The notes below the pieces were generated by a model. It made no database searches, was not told where the DNA came from, and worked only from the letters and a program-made list of their open reading frames with translations. This document shows, piece by piece, positions 16,799-26,300 of a DNA stretch of 64,000 nt. Position 1 is the stretch's first letter. Each line of letters starts with the position of its first letter. The DNA is from Ignavibacteria bacterium (GTDB lineage Bacteria > Bacteroidota > Ignavibacteria > Tepidaquicellales > OLB5): NCBI GenBank assembly GCA_017303675.1, contig JAFLBX010000001.1:321970-385969 (forward strand), given 5' to 3'. A program made the position numbers and the translations under genes.

Positions 16799-17749
16799 TT
16801 ATTGTTTCCTGATATATTCCAATACTTCTTTTAATGATGCAGTTGCTATTGCCATTGTAGTATCTGCTGCGCCGTAATACATAATAAGCTCATCTCCTTT
16901 AAGAACCACTCCACACGGAAATGTTACATCAGGTACATCTCCTACCCTTTCATAATACTCATTCGGGCCAAATACCCATTCATCACATCGCTTGATTATC
17001 TTGCTTGGATCGTCCAGATCAAGCAGGGCTAAGCCCAGCCTGTATAAAGAACCGGCTGCCGTGGTTTTCACTCCGTGGTAAATAATAAGCCACCCTTCGG
17101 GGGTTTCTATGGGCTGGGGTCCAAGTCCGACTTTATATGCATCCCACCAGCTTCCGCGCCTTGCCGGCAGTAGAATTGCGCTGTCACCCCAATGTTTCAA
17201 ATCTGGTGAATAAGATATCCAAATATGAGCGCCAAGCAGGTAACTGGTTGGCGAAGGCCTGTGAATTAGAACATAACGGCCGTTGAATTTCCTGGGGAAA
17301 AGAGAGGCATCTTTGTCATCCGGCGGCATTATAACGCCGTACCTTCGGAATCCTTTGAAATCTTCAGTAGTAGCCAATGAAACAAGGGGACCGCTTTGCG
17401 AAAATGAAGTGTAAACAATTGCATATCTGCCTTCATCTTCAAGCTTTACGATCCTTGGGTCTTCAAGACCAAAAATTTCTTCCGGAAACTCTTCGGGTTT
17501 TGGCTGAAGAGTAGGAAGCTCATCGATCTTCCAGTTGGTATAGCCATCCCTGCTTTCTGCTTTGCATAAATGCGAAAATCCCTTCATATCTTCTACCCTC
17601 ACAAGCAGCAAAACCTTTCCCTCAAACATTGTAGCCCCGGCATTAAAAACAGAATTCACTCTGTATTTCCACATTGCCGGAGTTAACACCGGGTTATTTT
17701 TATATCTTTTGAATAATTCGCTTTCCTGATAGATTATTTTTGAACCCAT
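16799..17749 (-). CDS. GH130-family glycoside phosphorylase
   Basis: A 316-residue five-bladed propeller enzyme of family GH130, whose members phosphorolyse beta-mannosides and related glycans. The signature is FGLEDPRIVKL, with the general acid Asp, plus NPVLTP at the start, NAGATMFEGKVLLLVRVE, SYSPDLKHWG and WWDAYKVGLGPQPI. No signal peptide, so it is cytoplasmic. Together with the downstream GT4 protein it suggests turnover of an intracellular or cell-surface mannose-containing glycan. Exact specificity cannot be read from sequence. Confidence 0.9.
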   Translation of the reverse strand: MGSKIIYQESELFKRYKNNPVLTPAMWKYRVNSVFNAGATMFEGKVLLLVRVEDMKGFSHLCKAESRDGYTNWKIDELPTLQPKPEEFPEEIFGLEDPRIVKLEDEGRYAIVYTSFSQSGPLVSLATTEDFKGFRRYGVIMPPDDKDASLFPRKFNGRYVLIHRPSPTSYLLGAHIWISYSPDLKHWGDSAILLPARRGSWWDAYKVGLGPQPIETPEGWLIIYHGVKTTAAGSLYRLGLALLDLDDPSKIIKRCDEWVFGPNEYYERVGDVPDVTFPCGVVLKGDELIMYYGAADTTMAIATASLKEVLEYIRKQ

Positions 17750-17797
17750 ATTAATTCTCCCTTTTTATCAATTCACAGAAAGTGTATAACTATACAT

Positions 17798-17911
17798 CTA
17801 ATGCCTGCCATCCCCTTTTTTGCCGTATCTTCTGGCTGTATAATATATCGAATAAGCATAAATGCCCCAAACTGCCAAGGCTATTAGTACTCCAATTACA
17901 ATATATTCCAT
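17798..17911 (-). CDS. Single-helix membrane microprotein (37 aa)
   Basis: MEYIVIGVLIALAVWGIYAY, then SIYYTARR and a basic tail KKGDGRH: one N-terminal transmembrane helix with a positive cytoplasmic end. An AGGATA ribosome-binding site precedes the ATG. It lies in the minus-strand operon between the methyltransferase and GH130 genes. No family is recognised. Confidence 0.55.
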   Translation of the reverse strand: MEYIVIGVLIALAVWGIYAYSIYYTARRYGKKGDGRH

Positions 17912-17946
17912 ATTATCCTCATTTCTGATTTAATTTTATTTATAAA

Positions 17947-18735
17947 TTAAACTTCAGGGCTGTAATTTCCTAAATTTATCGGTTTTTCAGATCGCTGCGC
18001 TGTTAAACGGAAAATATTGATTAATTCTTCCTTATCATGCTCAAGTGCATCTGCTATAGCGTCATTCTTTCGTGTACTTTTGAAATCAGATATATATTCA
18101 TTTTTTATAAAATTATTCTGCGGCACTAATTCTGAATTAAGTATCTTTAAATGACCTGTCTTATTCCAGAGCTTTACCCACCATTCAAGCGAATGCACAA
18201 AATACCATTTATCCTGGTAATGCTCTCTCATAAAATCAGGCACTTCTGCAAGATAATTTATTTCTCTGCTGAAGCAGATATCCACAATTCCGATAATTCC
18301 ACCGGGTTTTAAAAACTGTGAAATATACGGAGTAAATTTTTCGTCCGTACCGAAATACATATAAGAATCAACGGATACTATTGCATCAAAAAAGTCAGCA
18401 GGGAAAGGCAGTTCTTTTGCATTAAGCTTCAAAGGATATACACTGTGTTCACAGTTCATTTCCTTTATGCGCTTGTAGTTATCAGATGGTGTAATGTACT
18501 GGTCCACAGCCCACACTTCCACTCCAAATTCCTTTGCCAAAAAAATTGCACTTGCAGCTTTTCCGCAGCCAAGATCAAGTACCCTCATTCCTTCTTTAAA
18601 CTCAATGATCTCACATAAGCTTTCCAAGTTATACAAAACATTTTCTCCCAATGAATTCTTTTTAATCCATGATTTATCATACGCTGAACTAAGGGGAAAA
18701 TGAATGTTCCTGAAAGTTGCCTGGTTTGTATTCAT
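17947..18735 (-). CDS. SAM-dependent class I methyltransferase
   Basis: A 262-residue Rossmann methyltransferase. Motif I is MRVLDLGCGKAASAIFLA (about 55-72), followed by an acidic residue in WAVD, LPFPADFFDAIVSVDSYMYFG and KPGGIIGIVD, the usual post I-III sequence for small-molecule or lipid methyltransferases. The substrate is unknown. It belongs to the minus-strand operon that runs from DUF421 to YihY. Confidence 0.85.
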   Translation of the reverse strand: MNTNQATFRNIHFPLSSAYDKSWIKKNSLGENVLYNLESLCEIIEFKEGMRVLDLGCGKAASAIFLAKEFGVEVWAVDQYITPSDNYKRIKEMNCEHSVYPLKLNAKELPFPADFFDAIVSVDSYMYFGTDEKFTPYISQFLKPGGIIGIVDICFSREINYLAEVPDFMREHYQDKWYFVHSLEWWVKLWNKTGHLKILNSELVPQNNFIKNEYISDFKSTRKNDAIADALEHDKEELINIFRLTAQRSEKPINLGNYSPEV

Positions 18736-18750
18736 GATGTTACTTTTAAT

Positions 18751-19077
18751 TTATTTATCCTGCAGGTCATGTTCTTCCCTTACAGGAATATCCCCTATTA
18801 TCTTTGCAAGCTTAGGATCGGCGTAAGTTCCGTAAGAATCAACCAGTACTCCTTTAGTTCCGTCTTTAGCTGTAATGGCATAAATTATAGCGCTGTCAGA
18901 TGGATTAGAATCCCCTTCATACCTTTCGGTTTTTTCGATTATCAGGTCTTGGGGCTCATACTTTTTTCCGTCTGAATCGCTGCATAGCTCTTCATTTTTT
19001 ATACTGAAATCATGTATATAACCCTCTTCTCTTAACAATTCTATAATTTCTATCACTGATTTCATCAATCTGTACAT
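18751..19077 (-). CDS. Small conserved protein, probably cytoplasmic (108 aa)
   Basis: It shows GYIHDF near residue 20, DLIIEKTERYEGDSNPSDSA, then IYAI-AKDG-KGVLVDSYGTYAD. I recognise this as a short family of Bacteroidota and relatives that is sometimes labelled 'phosphoribosylpyrophosphate synthetase'; that label has no support, since there are no PRPP-synthase motifs here. Function unknown; the setting among stress genes is suggestive. TGC codes a single Cys. Confidence 0.65.
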   Translation of the reverse strand: MYRLMKSVIEIIELLREEGYIHDFSIKNEELCSDSDGKKYEPQDLIIEKTERYEGDSNPSDSAIIYAITAKDGTKGVLVDSYGTYADPKLAKIIGDIPVREEHDLQDK

Positions 19078-19095
19078 ATTTTCTCCTTTTATATT

Positions 19096-19170
19096 TTATG
19101 GACTTACGAGTACGATTATTGCTGCAAAAACATAAACCATTGTCAGAACATATACTATCAGATTTTTCAT
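19096..19170 (-). CDS. Very small membrane protein (24 aa)
   Basis: MKNLIVYVLTMVYVFAAIIV-LVSP: one hydrophobic helix with an N-terminal Lys. A textbook AGGAGG ribosome-binding site lies 9 bp before the ATG, which is the main reason to call it. It sits between DUF421 and the 108-residue gene in the same direction. Confidence 0.5.
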   Translation of the reverse strand: MKNLIVYVLTMVYVFAAIIVLVSP

Positions 19171-19208
19171 TTTCAGTTCCTCCTTAAATTCAGTTTATAT
19201 TTAATAAT

Positions 19209-19652
19209 TTATTTTTCAATAATGCTTATTCCGCCATCAGTTTCCAGTATGGCTTTTTCAACATTTTTTATATCTTTTATGCCATTTTGCCTTAATGCTT
19301 CATCAAGATCTTCCCTGGTTAAATTTTCCTTTTTCATTTTCTGTGAGTAAATCCTGCCGTTCCTTACAATCACAACCGGGTTCCCTTCCAGAAAACGTTT
19401 CATGAATTTTGATTTTAAAGCCAGCTTTTCTATAACGAAATTTGTAAATGTTAATGTAACAATGCATACAACAGCTGAAATAAAAGCGTTTTCCTGCGGT
19501 ATCAAAGAGCCAATTGCTTCCCCTATTAAAATTATAAGCACTAAATCACCCAGTGAAAGCTCAGCCAGACCTTTTTTTCCAAGTATCCTAAGGCATGCTA
19601 TGATCAGAATGTAAAGAGCAGCACTTCCACCGGCAACACCTAAAAATTCCAT
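19209..19652 (-). CDS. DUF421 (YetF-type) membrane protein
   Basis: A 147-residue protein with three N-terminal helices (RILGKKGLAELSLGDLVLII between the first two) and a soluble C-terminal domain with GNPVVIVRNGRI and LTREDLDEALRQNGI, the classic DUF421/YetF signature. Family function is unknown; members often sit with stress genes. It is shorter than YetF of Bacillus, which has a second soluble subdomain. It appears to be the first gene of the minus-strand operon down to YihY. Confidence 0.88.
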   Translation of the reverse strand: MEFLGVAGGSAALYILIIACLRILGKKGLAELSLGDLVLIILIGEAIGSLIPQENAFISAVVCIVTLTFTNFVIEKLALKSKFMKRFLEGNPVVIVRNGRIYSQKMKKENLTREDLDEALRQNGIKDIKNVEKAILETDGGISIIEK

Positions 19653-19742
19653 TATTTATTAATCTGGCTTATTTTAATATATTTCTGAATTACCAAAAAA
19701 GAGCACGTTTTAGCAAAAAAGAAAAATTAAGTATTATAAATA

Positions 19743-19767
19743 CGGTCTGCTGTTTTACAGCAGACCG
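19743..19767 (-). terminator. Hairpin terminator after the YciE/F-like gene
   Basis: A 10-bp perfect stem (CGGTCTGCTG 19743-19752 with CAGCAGACCG 19758-19767) around TTTTA. On the minus strand a moderately T-rich stretch follows. It separates the hydrophilin/YciE operon from the DUF421 operon. Confidence 0.65.
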
Positions 19768-19807
19768 ATGGGGTAAATTAATATTTGAATCTGATGAACA
19801 TCTTATA

Positions 19808-20320
19808 TTATTCTTCTTCAGTTTCAGCGGGTTCTAAAGCTTCAGCGTTCAGCTCTTCAGAAATTTCAGTTAATTTTTCATCAGCTGCACTTTCTTCCTG
19901 CTGAGTTTCTTCCAGTAATTTTTCTACATCTGTATATCCAAGTAACCTGGCATAGGTTTTTGCGCAGCCATAAGATGCAATTTCATAATGCTCCACTTTT
20001 TGGGCGGCAGCAATCAAAGCTACATCCCTTACTTCAGGTGTGCAGTCCTCTTCCATGATCTCCTTGCCTTCTTCTATCAATCCTTCCATTGCTTTACATT
20101 TTTTACCCGTTAAGGACCTGCCTGCGATCTTAGAAATCTTTTCAAGGCGCGCAACCTGATTTTCGGTTTCTTTTAAATGATCTTCAAACGCTGTTCGTAA
20201 TTCTTCAGATGTTGCTGCTTTAGCCATTTTAGGTAGAGCTTTTGTAAGCTGTTTTTCTGCACTATAAAGATCTTTTAATTCTTCCAACAAAAAATCTTCC
20301 AGGGATTTCATTTTAGCCAT
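19808..20320 (-). CDS. DUF892 (YciE/YciF-like) four-helix-bundle protein
   Basis: A 170-residue ferritin-like protein. It begins MAKMKSLEDFLLEELKDLYS, with AEKQLTKALPKMAKAA, DHLKETENQVARLE and AAQKVEHYEIASYG, which carry the Glu and His ligands of the presumed diiron site. The family is induced by stress in many bacteria. The start at 20320 is chosen because GGAG lies just before it; an earlier in-frame ATG at 20353 has no such site. The tail is acidic. It is downstream of, and probably co-transcribed with, the hydrophilin-like gene. Confidence 0.9.
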   Translation of the reverse strand: MAKMKSLEDFLLEELKDLYSAEKQLTKALPKMAKAATSEELRTAFEDHLKETENQVARLEKISKIAGRSLTGKKCKAMEGLIEEGKEIMEEDCTPEVRDVALIAAAQKVEHYEIASYGCAKTYARLLGYTDVEKLLEETQQEESAADEKLTEISEELNAEALEPAETEEE

Positions 20321-20386
20321 TTTTTTATCTCCAATTAATTTTTGAACTCTCAATTTTAAATTGTTTCAGTTTTCTTAAATATTTGT

Positions 20387-21040
20387 TTAAAGCTGTTTTT
20401 CCTTTGCTCCTGTATTTCTTCTGTTCTGGTCATCGCGCTTTTTTTCGTCAGCAGTATGTGTGTAGTTATCTTTTTTAATGGTTCCACCAATGTTTTCACC
20501 CTGCTTCTTTTCATATGTTTCGGTTTTCGGCCTGTCTAATATTGAATCATCACGAGTATCATTTATCCTGGAGGCTTTATCTACATTCTGCTGCTTGCCC
20601 TGTTGATTAGTCCCCTGCCTGTTATCAGCCGGTTCATTATTTGCTTCATTCATTTTATCCTGCTGCCAATCAGCATCTTTGGTTTTAGGGTCAGTTGTCT
20701 TATCAAGTTCAAGCCTTTCAGTCCCATCTCCGCGTTTTTCCTTACTTGCGGATCCTTCTGTATTTTCAGGATCAAACCCTGTTTTGCGGCCTTTATTCTT
20801 ATCTTCTTTTTGTGTTCCCTCCTGGCTTTCCGGAGCTTGTTTTAAACCTGTCTGCCCGGTATTTTCTTCAGGCTTTTCACCGTTTATTCCTGTAGTAATA
20901 TCATCATTCTTTTTTTCAGGTGTAGGAAGGTCTACTTCCTGTGAACGGTCATTATTGGTTTCGGGATTTTTTTGATTCTGACCTTTATTATCATTATCAT
21001 TTAGGTAATTTTGTTCGGATGGATTCTTAATCTGTGTCAT
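20387..21040 (-). CDS. Hydrophilin-like, intrinsically disordered protein (217 aa)
   Basis: Almost wholly polar: dominated by Asn, Asp, Glu, Lys, Gln, Gly and Thr, with no Cys and few hydrophobic residues; no domain is seen. Such composition is typical of hydrophilins and LEA-like proteins made during desiccation or osmotic stress. No signal peptide. A sigma-54-like promoter (21111-21097) and an enhancer-like dyad (21169-21186) stand directly upstream, and a YciE/F-like gene follows. The functional label rests on composition and context only. Confidence 0.65.
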   Translation of the reverse strand: MTQIKNPSEQNYLNDNDNKGQNQKNPETNNDRSQEVDLPTPEKKNDDITTGINGEKPEENTGQTGLKQAPESQEGTQKEDKNKGRKTGFDPENTEGSASKEKRGDGTERLELDKTTDPKTKDADWQQDKMNEANNEPADNRQGTNQQGKQQNVDKASRINDTRDDSILDRPKTETYEKKQGENIGGTIKKDNYTHTADEKKRDDQNRRNTGAKEKQL

Positions 21041-21096
21041 AACGATTGCCCCTCTGTATCTTTAATTGAAATTTATATTGATTACTAAAATTATAT

Positions 21097-21111
21097 TCAA
21101 TTTCCGTGCCA
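21097..21111 (-). promoter_or_regulatory. Sigma-54-like promoter of the hydrophilin/YciE operon
   Basis: On the minus strand: TGGCAC (21111-21106, exact), GGAAA, TTGA (21100-21097). It lies 57 bp before the start codon and 57 bp downstream of the dyad at 21169-21186. Confidence 0.65.
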
Positions 21112-21168
21112 AAAAAATATTGCAATTTTTAACGATTTAACGCTAATATTTTTCTGAAAAAGAATATT

Positions 21169-21186
21169 TATGACATTTATGACATA
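21169..21186. promoter_or_regulatory. Putative enhancer dyad (UAS copy 2)
   Basis: TATGACA-TTTA-TGACATA, identical over 18 bp to copy 1 at 7647-7664, 13.5 kb away. Placed upstream of the 21111 -24 box. Confidence 0.65.
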
Positions 21187-21212
21187 AAAAAAGCAGGCAA
21201 ATTTGCCTGCTT
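21187..21212 (-). terminator. Terminator of the lipoprotein gene
   Basis: AAGCAGGCAAA (21191-21201) with TTTGCCTGCTT (21202-21212): a perfect inverted repeat whose outer 9 bp form a stem with a short loop; on the minus strand it runs into a T tract. Confidence 0.8.
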
Positions 21213-21236
21213 TTGCAGTACTAAAACTTCTAATTC

Positions 21237-21911
21237 TTATTCAAATTTCCAGGAAGAAACTACCTTAATGCATTTATCATCTTTACCATTTGAAGTATCA
21301 TTTCCTGAATACGGATTATCAAACTCTTTGGAATCAGTTAACCAATAAGTATTACCCGGCAAGGCTGCACAGGTTAATTTATATATTGTTCTCGTATCAA
21401 GTCCAAACTGTTTAACCATTGATTCCATTGATGCAGTAAGTTCAGAGAAACTTTTTCTCTGCGCTGATATTGAATTAGCAGCTGCAAGACTTGCTATAAC
21501 TTTTTCAGAGGTAGATACCCAAAGTTTCCAGCTTTTATCCATATCGGCCGCCGGGGCATAAGAACCGGTTGTCATTAAAACTTTTTTCATGTCCTCGGCA
21601 TTTTTTCTTACATCTGCCGTATCGTCATCTGCAAGTTCATCTTTTATATCTTCATATTTGTCAAAAATGTCATTAAGTGCAGAACGGAATTCTTTGCTTT
21701 TGAGGGTTGATCCGTTAACCGATTCAACAGGCGCACTGTTGAATATAGAATCATTGTTCAGTTTGGTATTTATGATGGTATCAAGCTCATGACCCAGCTT
21801 CTGTGAAGCAGAATCAATAGTTTGCTTCACTTCCTTTCTATCTTCTTTGGTACAGGAAATGATTGACAAGATTATTAAAACAAATGTTAAAAAGCCAAAA
21901 TTTTTCAGCAT
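21237..21911 (-). CDS. Lipoprotein of unknown function (224 aa)
   Basis: A lipoprotein signal peptide (FLTFVLIILSIISC, lipobox IISC with Cys at about 20) precedes a mainly helical domain (about 25-180) and a C-terminal part with two further Cys (KLTCAALPG and KCIKVVSSWKFE). No family is recognised. It follows a sigma-54-like promoter and lies immediately downstream of the NtrC-type activator gene, on the same strand but with its own promoter and terminator. Confidence 0.75.
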   Translation of the reverse strand: MLKNFGFLTFVLIILSIISCTKEDRKEVKQTIDSASQKLGHELDTIINTKLNNDSIFNSAPVESVNGSTLKSKEFRSALNDIFDKYEDIKDELADDDTADVRKNAEDMKKVLMTTGSYAPAADMDKSWKLWVSTSEKVIASLAAANSISAQRKSFSELTASMESMVKQFGLDTRTIYKLTCAALPGNTYWLTDSKEFDNPYSGNDTSNGKDDKCIKVVSSWKFE

Positions 21912-21950
21912 TGTATAACCTCCTCTGATTAGTTAACAGAAAAGATTTAT

Positions 21951-21965
21951 ACAATCCTTATGCCA
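21951..21965 (-). promoter_or_regulatory. Sigma-54-like promoter of the lipoprotein gene
   Basis: On the minus strand: TGGCAT (21965-21960), AAGGA, TTGT (21954-21951), 39 bp before the start codon. No copy of the enhancer dyad is visible within 60 bp upstream. Activation would need the dyad at 21169 acting from downstream, or another site. Confidence 0.5.
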
Positions 21966-21997
21966 ATTTTTATAAATTGCGGATATTGATTTGGTTT

Positions 21998-23356
21998 TTA
22001 ACTGATACCCAGATTTTTAAGCTTTCTGTAGAATGTGCGTTCATTCATATTAAGCAGCTTGGCTGCTTTTGATTTGTTACCGCCTGATTCATCTAACGCA
22101 CTTAAAATTGCATCCTTTTCAGCTTTTTTTGTAAGAGTTTCAAAAGTAGAGTTATCATTATTATCATTAACAGGTTCAAATACAGGTTTAGGGGCTACAT
22201 CATCTGTAATACTTATTTTTTCCATTACACTGCCCGGTGTTAGCAATACAGCTCTGCGTATAGTATTTCGTAATTCCCTGACATTTCCGGGCCAGTGATG
22301 AGCTTTGATTTTTTTCATAACTTCCTCAGAAACGGAAGTAACTGATTTATTCAGCTCTTTATTGGCATCCTTGATAAAATGTTCAACCAGGTGTTCCAGG
22401 TCTCCGGTTCTGGCTCTCAAAGGAGGCAGATCAATATGAAACTCATTAAGCCTGTAATACAGATCTGCCCTGAATTTATTGTTATTAACAGCATCGGCAA
22501 GCTTAATATTTGTAGCAGTTAATATTCTTACATCAAGGCTTAAAGCTTTTTTACCGCCTATTCGTGTAATTTTTCTTTCCTGAATTGCCCTGAGTAGCTT
22601 TATCTGGTTAGAATCTGAAAGATTAGTTATTTCATCAAGGAAAATTGAGCCGCCGTTAGCCTGTTCAAATTTTCCTTCCCTCTGGGATTTTGCATCTGTA
22701 AAAGCTCCTTTTTCATGTCCAAAAAGCTCGCTCTCTATCAATGATTCAGGTATAGCGCCGCAATCTACGGCTATAAACGGTTTTCCTGCTCTTTCACTTG
22801 CTCTGTGGATCATGTTAGCAATAACTTCTTTTCCGGTGCCGCTTTCACCCTGTATCAGCACAGTTAAATTTGTCGGGGCAACAATTTTAACCTGGTCAAA
22901 AACTTCCTTCATCTCTGCGCTTGAGCCTATTATTCCTTCGCCTTTATATGAATCGTCCGTTCGTTTTCTTAAAATAGCAAGCTCTTTGTTCAGGTATTTT
23001 ATTTCAAGCGCTTTACGCAGGGTGAGTATCATTCCATCATTATCAAATGGCTTGGTAAGATAGTCACTTGCCCCCTGTTTCATTGCTTCAACCGCATTTT
23101 TTATATCTCCAAAAGCTGTTAAAATAATAAACGGCAGCTCAGGATCTATTTTTTTGACTTCAGCAAGTATCTGCATTCCGTCCATTTTAGGCATTTTCAT
23201 ATCACATATAACCAGGTCGAACGATTTTGTTTTCAGAAGTTCGATAGCTTTCAACCCGTCTTCCACAGAAGTGGAGTCAAAGCCATTTTCCTCCAGAACG
23301 CTTTCAAGAGTATAGCGAAGTGATTCGTTATCATCAATTATTAAAATTTTTTCCAT
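21998..23356 (-). CDS. NtrC-family sigma-54-dependent response regulator
   Basis: A 452-residue activator. Residues 1-120 are a receiver with acidic pocket IIDDNE, phosphoacceptor Asp52 in VICDMKMPKMDG and KPFDN. Residues about 143-370 are the AAA+ sigma-54 interaction domain: Walker A GESGTGKE, ESELFGHEKGAFTDA (the GAFTGA loop with a common G-to-D variant), Walker B GGSIFLDEI, and arginine-finger region. Residues about 412-452 form a Fis-type HTH (ESGGNKSKAAKLLNMNERTFYRKL). It starts 20 bp after the giant kinase gene, so the two form a two-component pair. It is the only sigma-54 activator in the window and the best candidate to bind the dyads. Confidence 0.95.
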   Translation of the reverse strand: MEKILIIDDNESLRYTLESVLEENGFDSTSVEDGLKAIELLKTKSFDLVICDMKMPKMDGMQILAEVKKIDPELPFIILTAFGDIKNAVEAMKQGASDYLTKPFDNDGMILTLRKALEIKYLNKELAILRKRTDDSYKGEGIIGSSAEMKEVFDQVKIVAPTNLTVLIQGESGTGKEVIANMIHRASERAGKPFIAVDCGAIPESLIESELFGHEKGAFTDAKSQREGKFEQANGGSIFLDEITNLSDSNQIKLLRAIQERKITRIGGKKALSLDVRILTATNIKLADAVNNNKFRADLYYRLNEFHIDLPPLRARTGDLEHLVEHFIKDANKELNKSVTSVSEEVMKKIKAHHWPGNVRELRNTIRRAVLLTPGSVMEKISITDDVAPKPVFEPVNDNNDNSTFETLTKKAEKDAILSALDESGGNKSKAAKLLNMNERTFYRKLKNLGIS

Positions 23357-23376
23357 AATAAAAGGCTTACAGTTGA

Positions 23377-26300
23377 TTAATTTTTAAAATTATTGACCGG
23401 TAGTTTTATTTCAACATGAGTTCCTTTACCGGGATGGCTGGTTATATTAAGAATACCATTATGTGATTTTATATATTGATATGCAAGACCCAGACCCAAC
23501 CCGGTACCGGTTTCTTTGGTTGTAAAAAACGGTTCGAATATTTTATCAAGATTTTCAGGAGGAATTCCTTTTCCTGAATCAATTATATCAATAATAAGGA
23601 TCCTGTTAACCTTATCTTCCCTTGCTTTAACTGAAATGTTGCCGCCCTCTTCGATAGCATCAATTGCATTTGAAATAAAATTCAGCATTGCATTTTCCAG
23701 CTTCACTTTATCTGCATGAAGAACCGGAAGATCAGCTGGTATATCTTTACTTAAAGCTATATGTTTATCCACACACCGGGCTTCTACGCTGTTCATAGTA
23801 TTTTCAAGCAGTTCTGATGCAGGAAAATCATCATATACAAGGTCTTCAGGAGAAGCAAAGTTAAGAAGGTCTTTTATAATCTTATTGGCAATATCAGAAT
23901 TGACCATAATATATTTAAGGTGTTTTTTCATCTTTTCATCTTCAATTTTTGATTTAGCGAGAAGCTGAGCCAGTGCGCTGATATTTGCCAGGGGATTTCG
24001 GATCTCATGTGCAATACCCGATGAAAACCTACCGAGCGCTGCTAATTTTTCATTATGTATCAGCTCTTTTTGGGCTTCAATAAGTTTAGCGTTGGTTTTT
24101 CTAAGCTCTTCTTCAACTAATTTTATTTCAGTGATATCCTGAACACTGCCGTATATTCTGACAGGTTTTTTGCGGCTGTCGAATTCGACCCTCAGATCCA
24201 GGCTCAGATATTTTAACCTGCCCGAAGGTGTAACAATCCGGTAGTCATGTTCAGCATTTTGGGGCATTTTTTCAAGGCTGCTTATAAGCTTATCCATTGA
24301 AGGCAGATCTTTATGGTAAATGAATTTTCTTATGTTTTCGTAACTTAAAGACTGGGATCCGGGCTCAAATTCATGAATTCTGTACATCTCGTCAGACCAC
24401 TCGATATTCCCGGTTTTAAAATCAGCCTGCCAGCTGCCAAGTTTGGCAATACTTTGCGCTTCTTTAAGCTGTTTTTCGCTTTGTTTTACTTTTTCTTCGG
24501 CTTCTTTCATTTGGGTTACATCCATAAAAGTACCGACCATTCTAATGATCTTACCTGAAGTATCTTTTTCTATTTCACCCTGAGAATGTATGATCTTTAC
24601 TTTGCCGGATGTACTTTTTATGTTCAAATAGTAATCAAATCTTCCGCTCCCTTCCATAGCTTTGCTGATCTCTTCCTCGCGGACCCTGCGGTTCTCTTCA
24701 TCAAGAAGATCCAGATATACCTGCTGTGTGATCTCGGTATCACGGTCAATTTCAAAAATATTATACATTTCAGATGACCATTTTACTTTATCACTTAAGG
24801 TGTCCCATTCCCAGCTGCCCATTTTGGCAATTTCCTGCGCTTCTTTTAACCGTTTTTCACTTTCAACAAGATCCTGTTCAGCTTTTTTCCTTTCTGTGAT
24901 ATCGCGGGTAACTTTTACAAAACCTTTCAAAATATCGCCATCGTACAGAGGTGAAAAAATAATATCTGCCCAGAACATAGTTCCGTCTTTTCTTTTACGC
25001 CAGCCCTGGTTTTCGTATCTGCCCAGAAGGGCAGCTTTTTCAAGGTTGGCAGAAGGCAGCTGTTTTTCCAAATCTTCCGGAGTATAGAAGACACTTATAT
25101 GTTTTCCGATTATTTCATCCCTTGAATATCCCTTAATATATTCTGCAGCTTTGTTCCAGCTTTTTACATTTCCGTTTTCATCCAGCAGAATTATTGCATA
25201 ATCTTTGATATTTTCCATGATAAGCGAAAGGCGCTCCTCATTTTCCCGGATTTTCTGCTGCGCTTCAAAAATTTCGGTTATATCAAGGCACGTACCAACC
25301 AGCTTTGTAACATTACCATCATCATCAAGCCTGACGCCTCCGGATGAGCGCAGTACTTTAATTTTACCTGAAGGAGTAATAATCCTTTCATTAAACTCAA
25401 ACGAACCTTTTTGTTTAAAGGCTTCTGATATTCTCTTTTTAATTTCTTCCCTGTCATCCGGATGCAGCCTGCTTAAAAAACTTTCATAAGTATGGTCAAA
25501 ATCATCCCGGCTTATTTCATAAATATTATACATTTCATCAGACCATTTTACACTGTTTTCTTTTACGTTCCATTGCCAATTTCCCAGCTTTGCAATCGAT
25601 TGAGCTTCAATCAATGTATTCCTGTTTTCGATAAGTTCATTTTCTATGGTTTTTCTTGATGAAATATCCCTTATCATGCCGGTAAAGTATATTTTTTCGT
25701 TCAGCTCCCATTTAGCAAGCGAAAGTTCAATAGGAAATTCAGTCCCATCTTTTCTTTTTCCCACAAGTTCAATAGTCTTGCCCAAAAGTTTTGAATTTCC
25801 GGTTTCTGAGACTCTTTTTAATCCGACCTTATGCTGATTAACATATTTATCCGGCATCAATAAAGTCAAATCATTGTTAATAAGTTCCTCATCTTTGTAG
25901 CCGAACATTCCCGATGTACTTGAGTTAACATAAATAATCTTACCATCAGAATCAGCCGTAATAATTGAGTCATTTGCAGTATCAGCAATAGCACTGAAAT
26001 GTTTTTCACGTTCTTTTATTTCCCTGACAAATTCATTTTTCCTGATGACATTGCTGACTTCTGTTGAAATATTTACAATGCTATCCAGAACTTCCTTATC
26101 AAGGGTTTTCTCGAGGGAGTTGTAAAACTCCAATACACCAATAACTTCATTTATTCCAACCACAGGAACCCAAATCACAGTTTTTAGACCTATTTTAGTA
26201 CAGAGCTCTGCACGCTTATATATATTGATGTCTTTCAGCTCAGAAATTTGTGTCCAAACCGGCTTCCGGTTTACAATTACATTTTCATATAATCCATGAT

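Noticed and set aside
18751-19077. Phosphoribosylpyrophosphate synthetase
   Set aside because: Homologues sometimes carry this name, but at 108 residues there is no PRPP loop or nucleotide site; kept as unknown.
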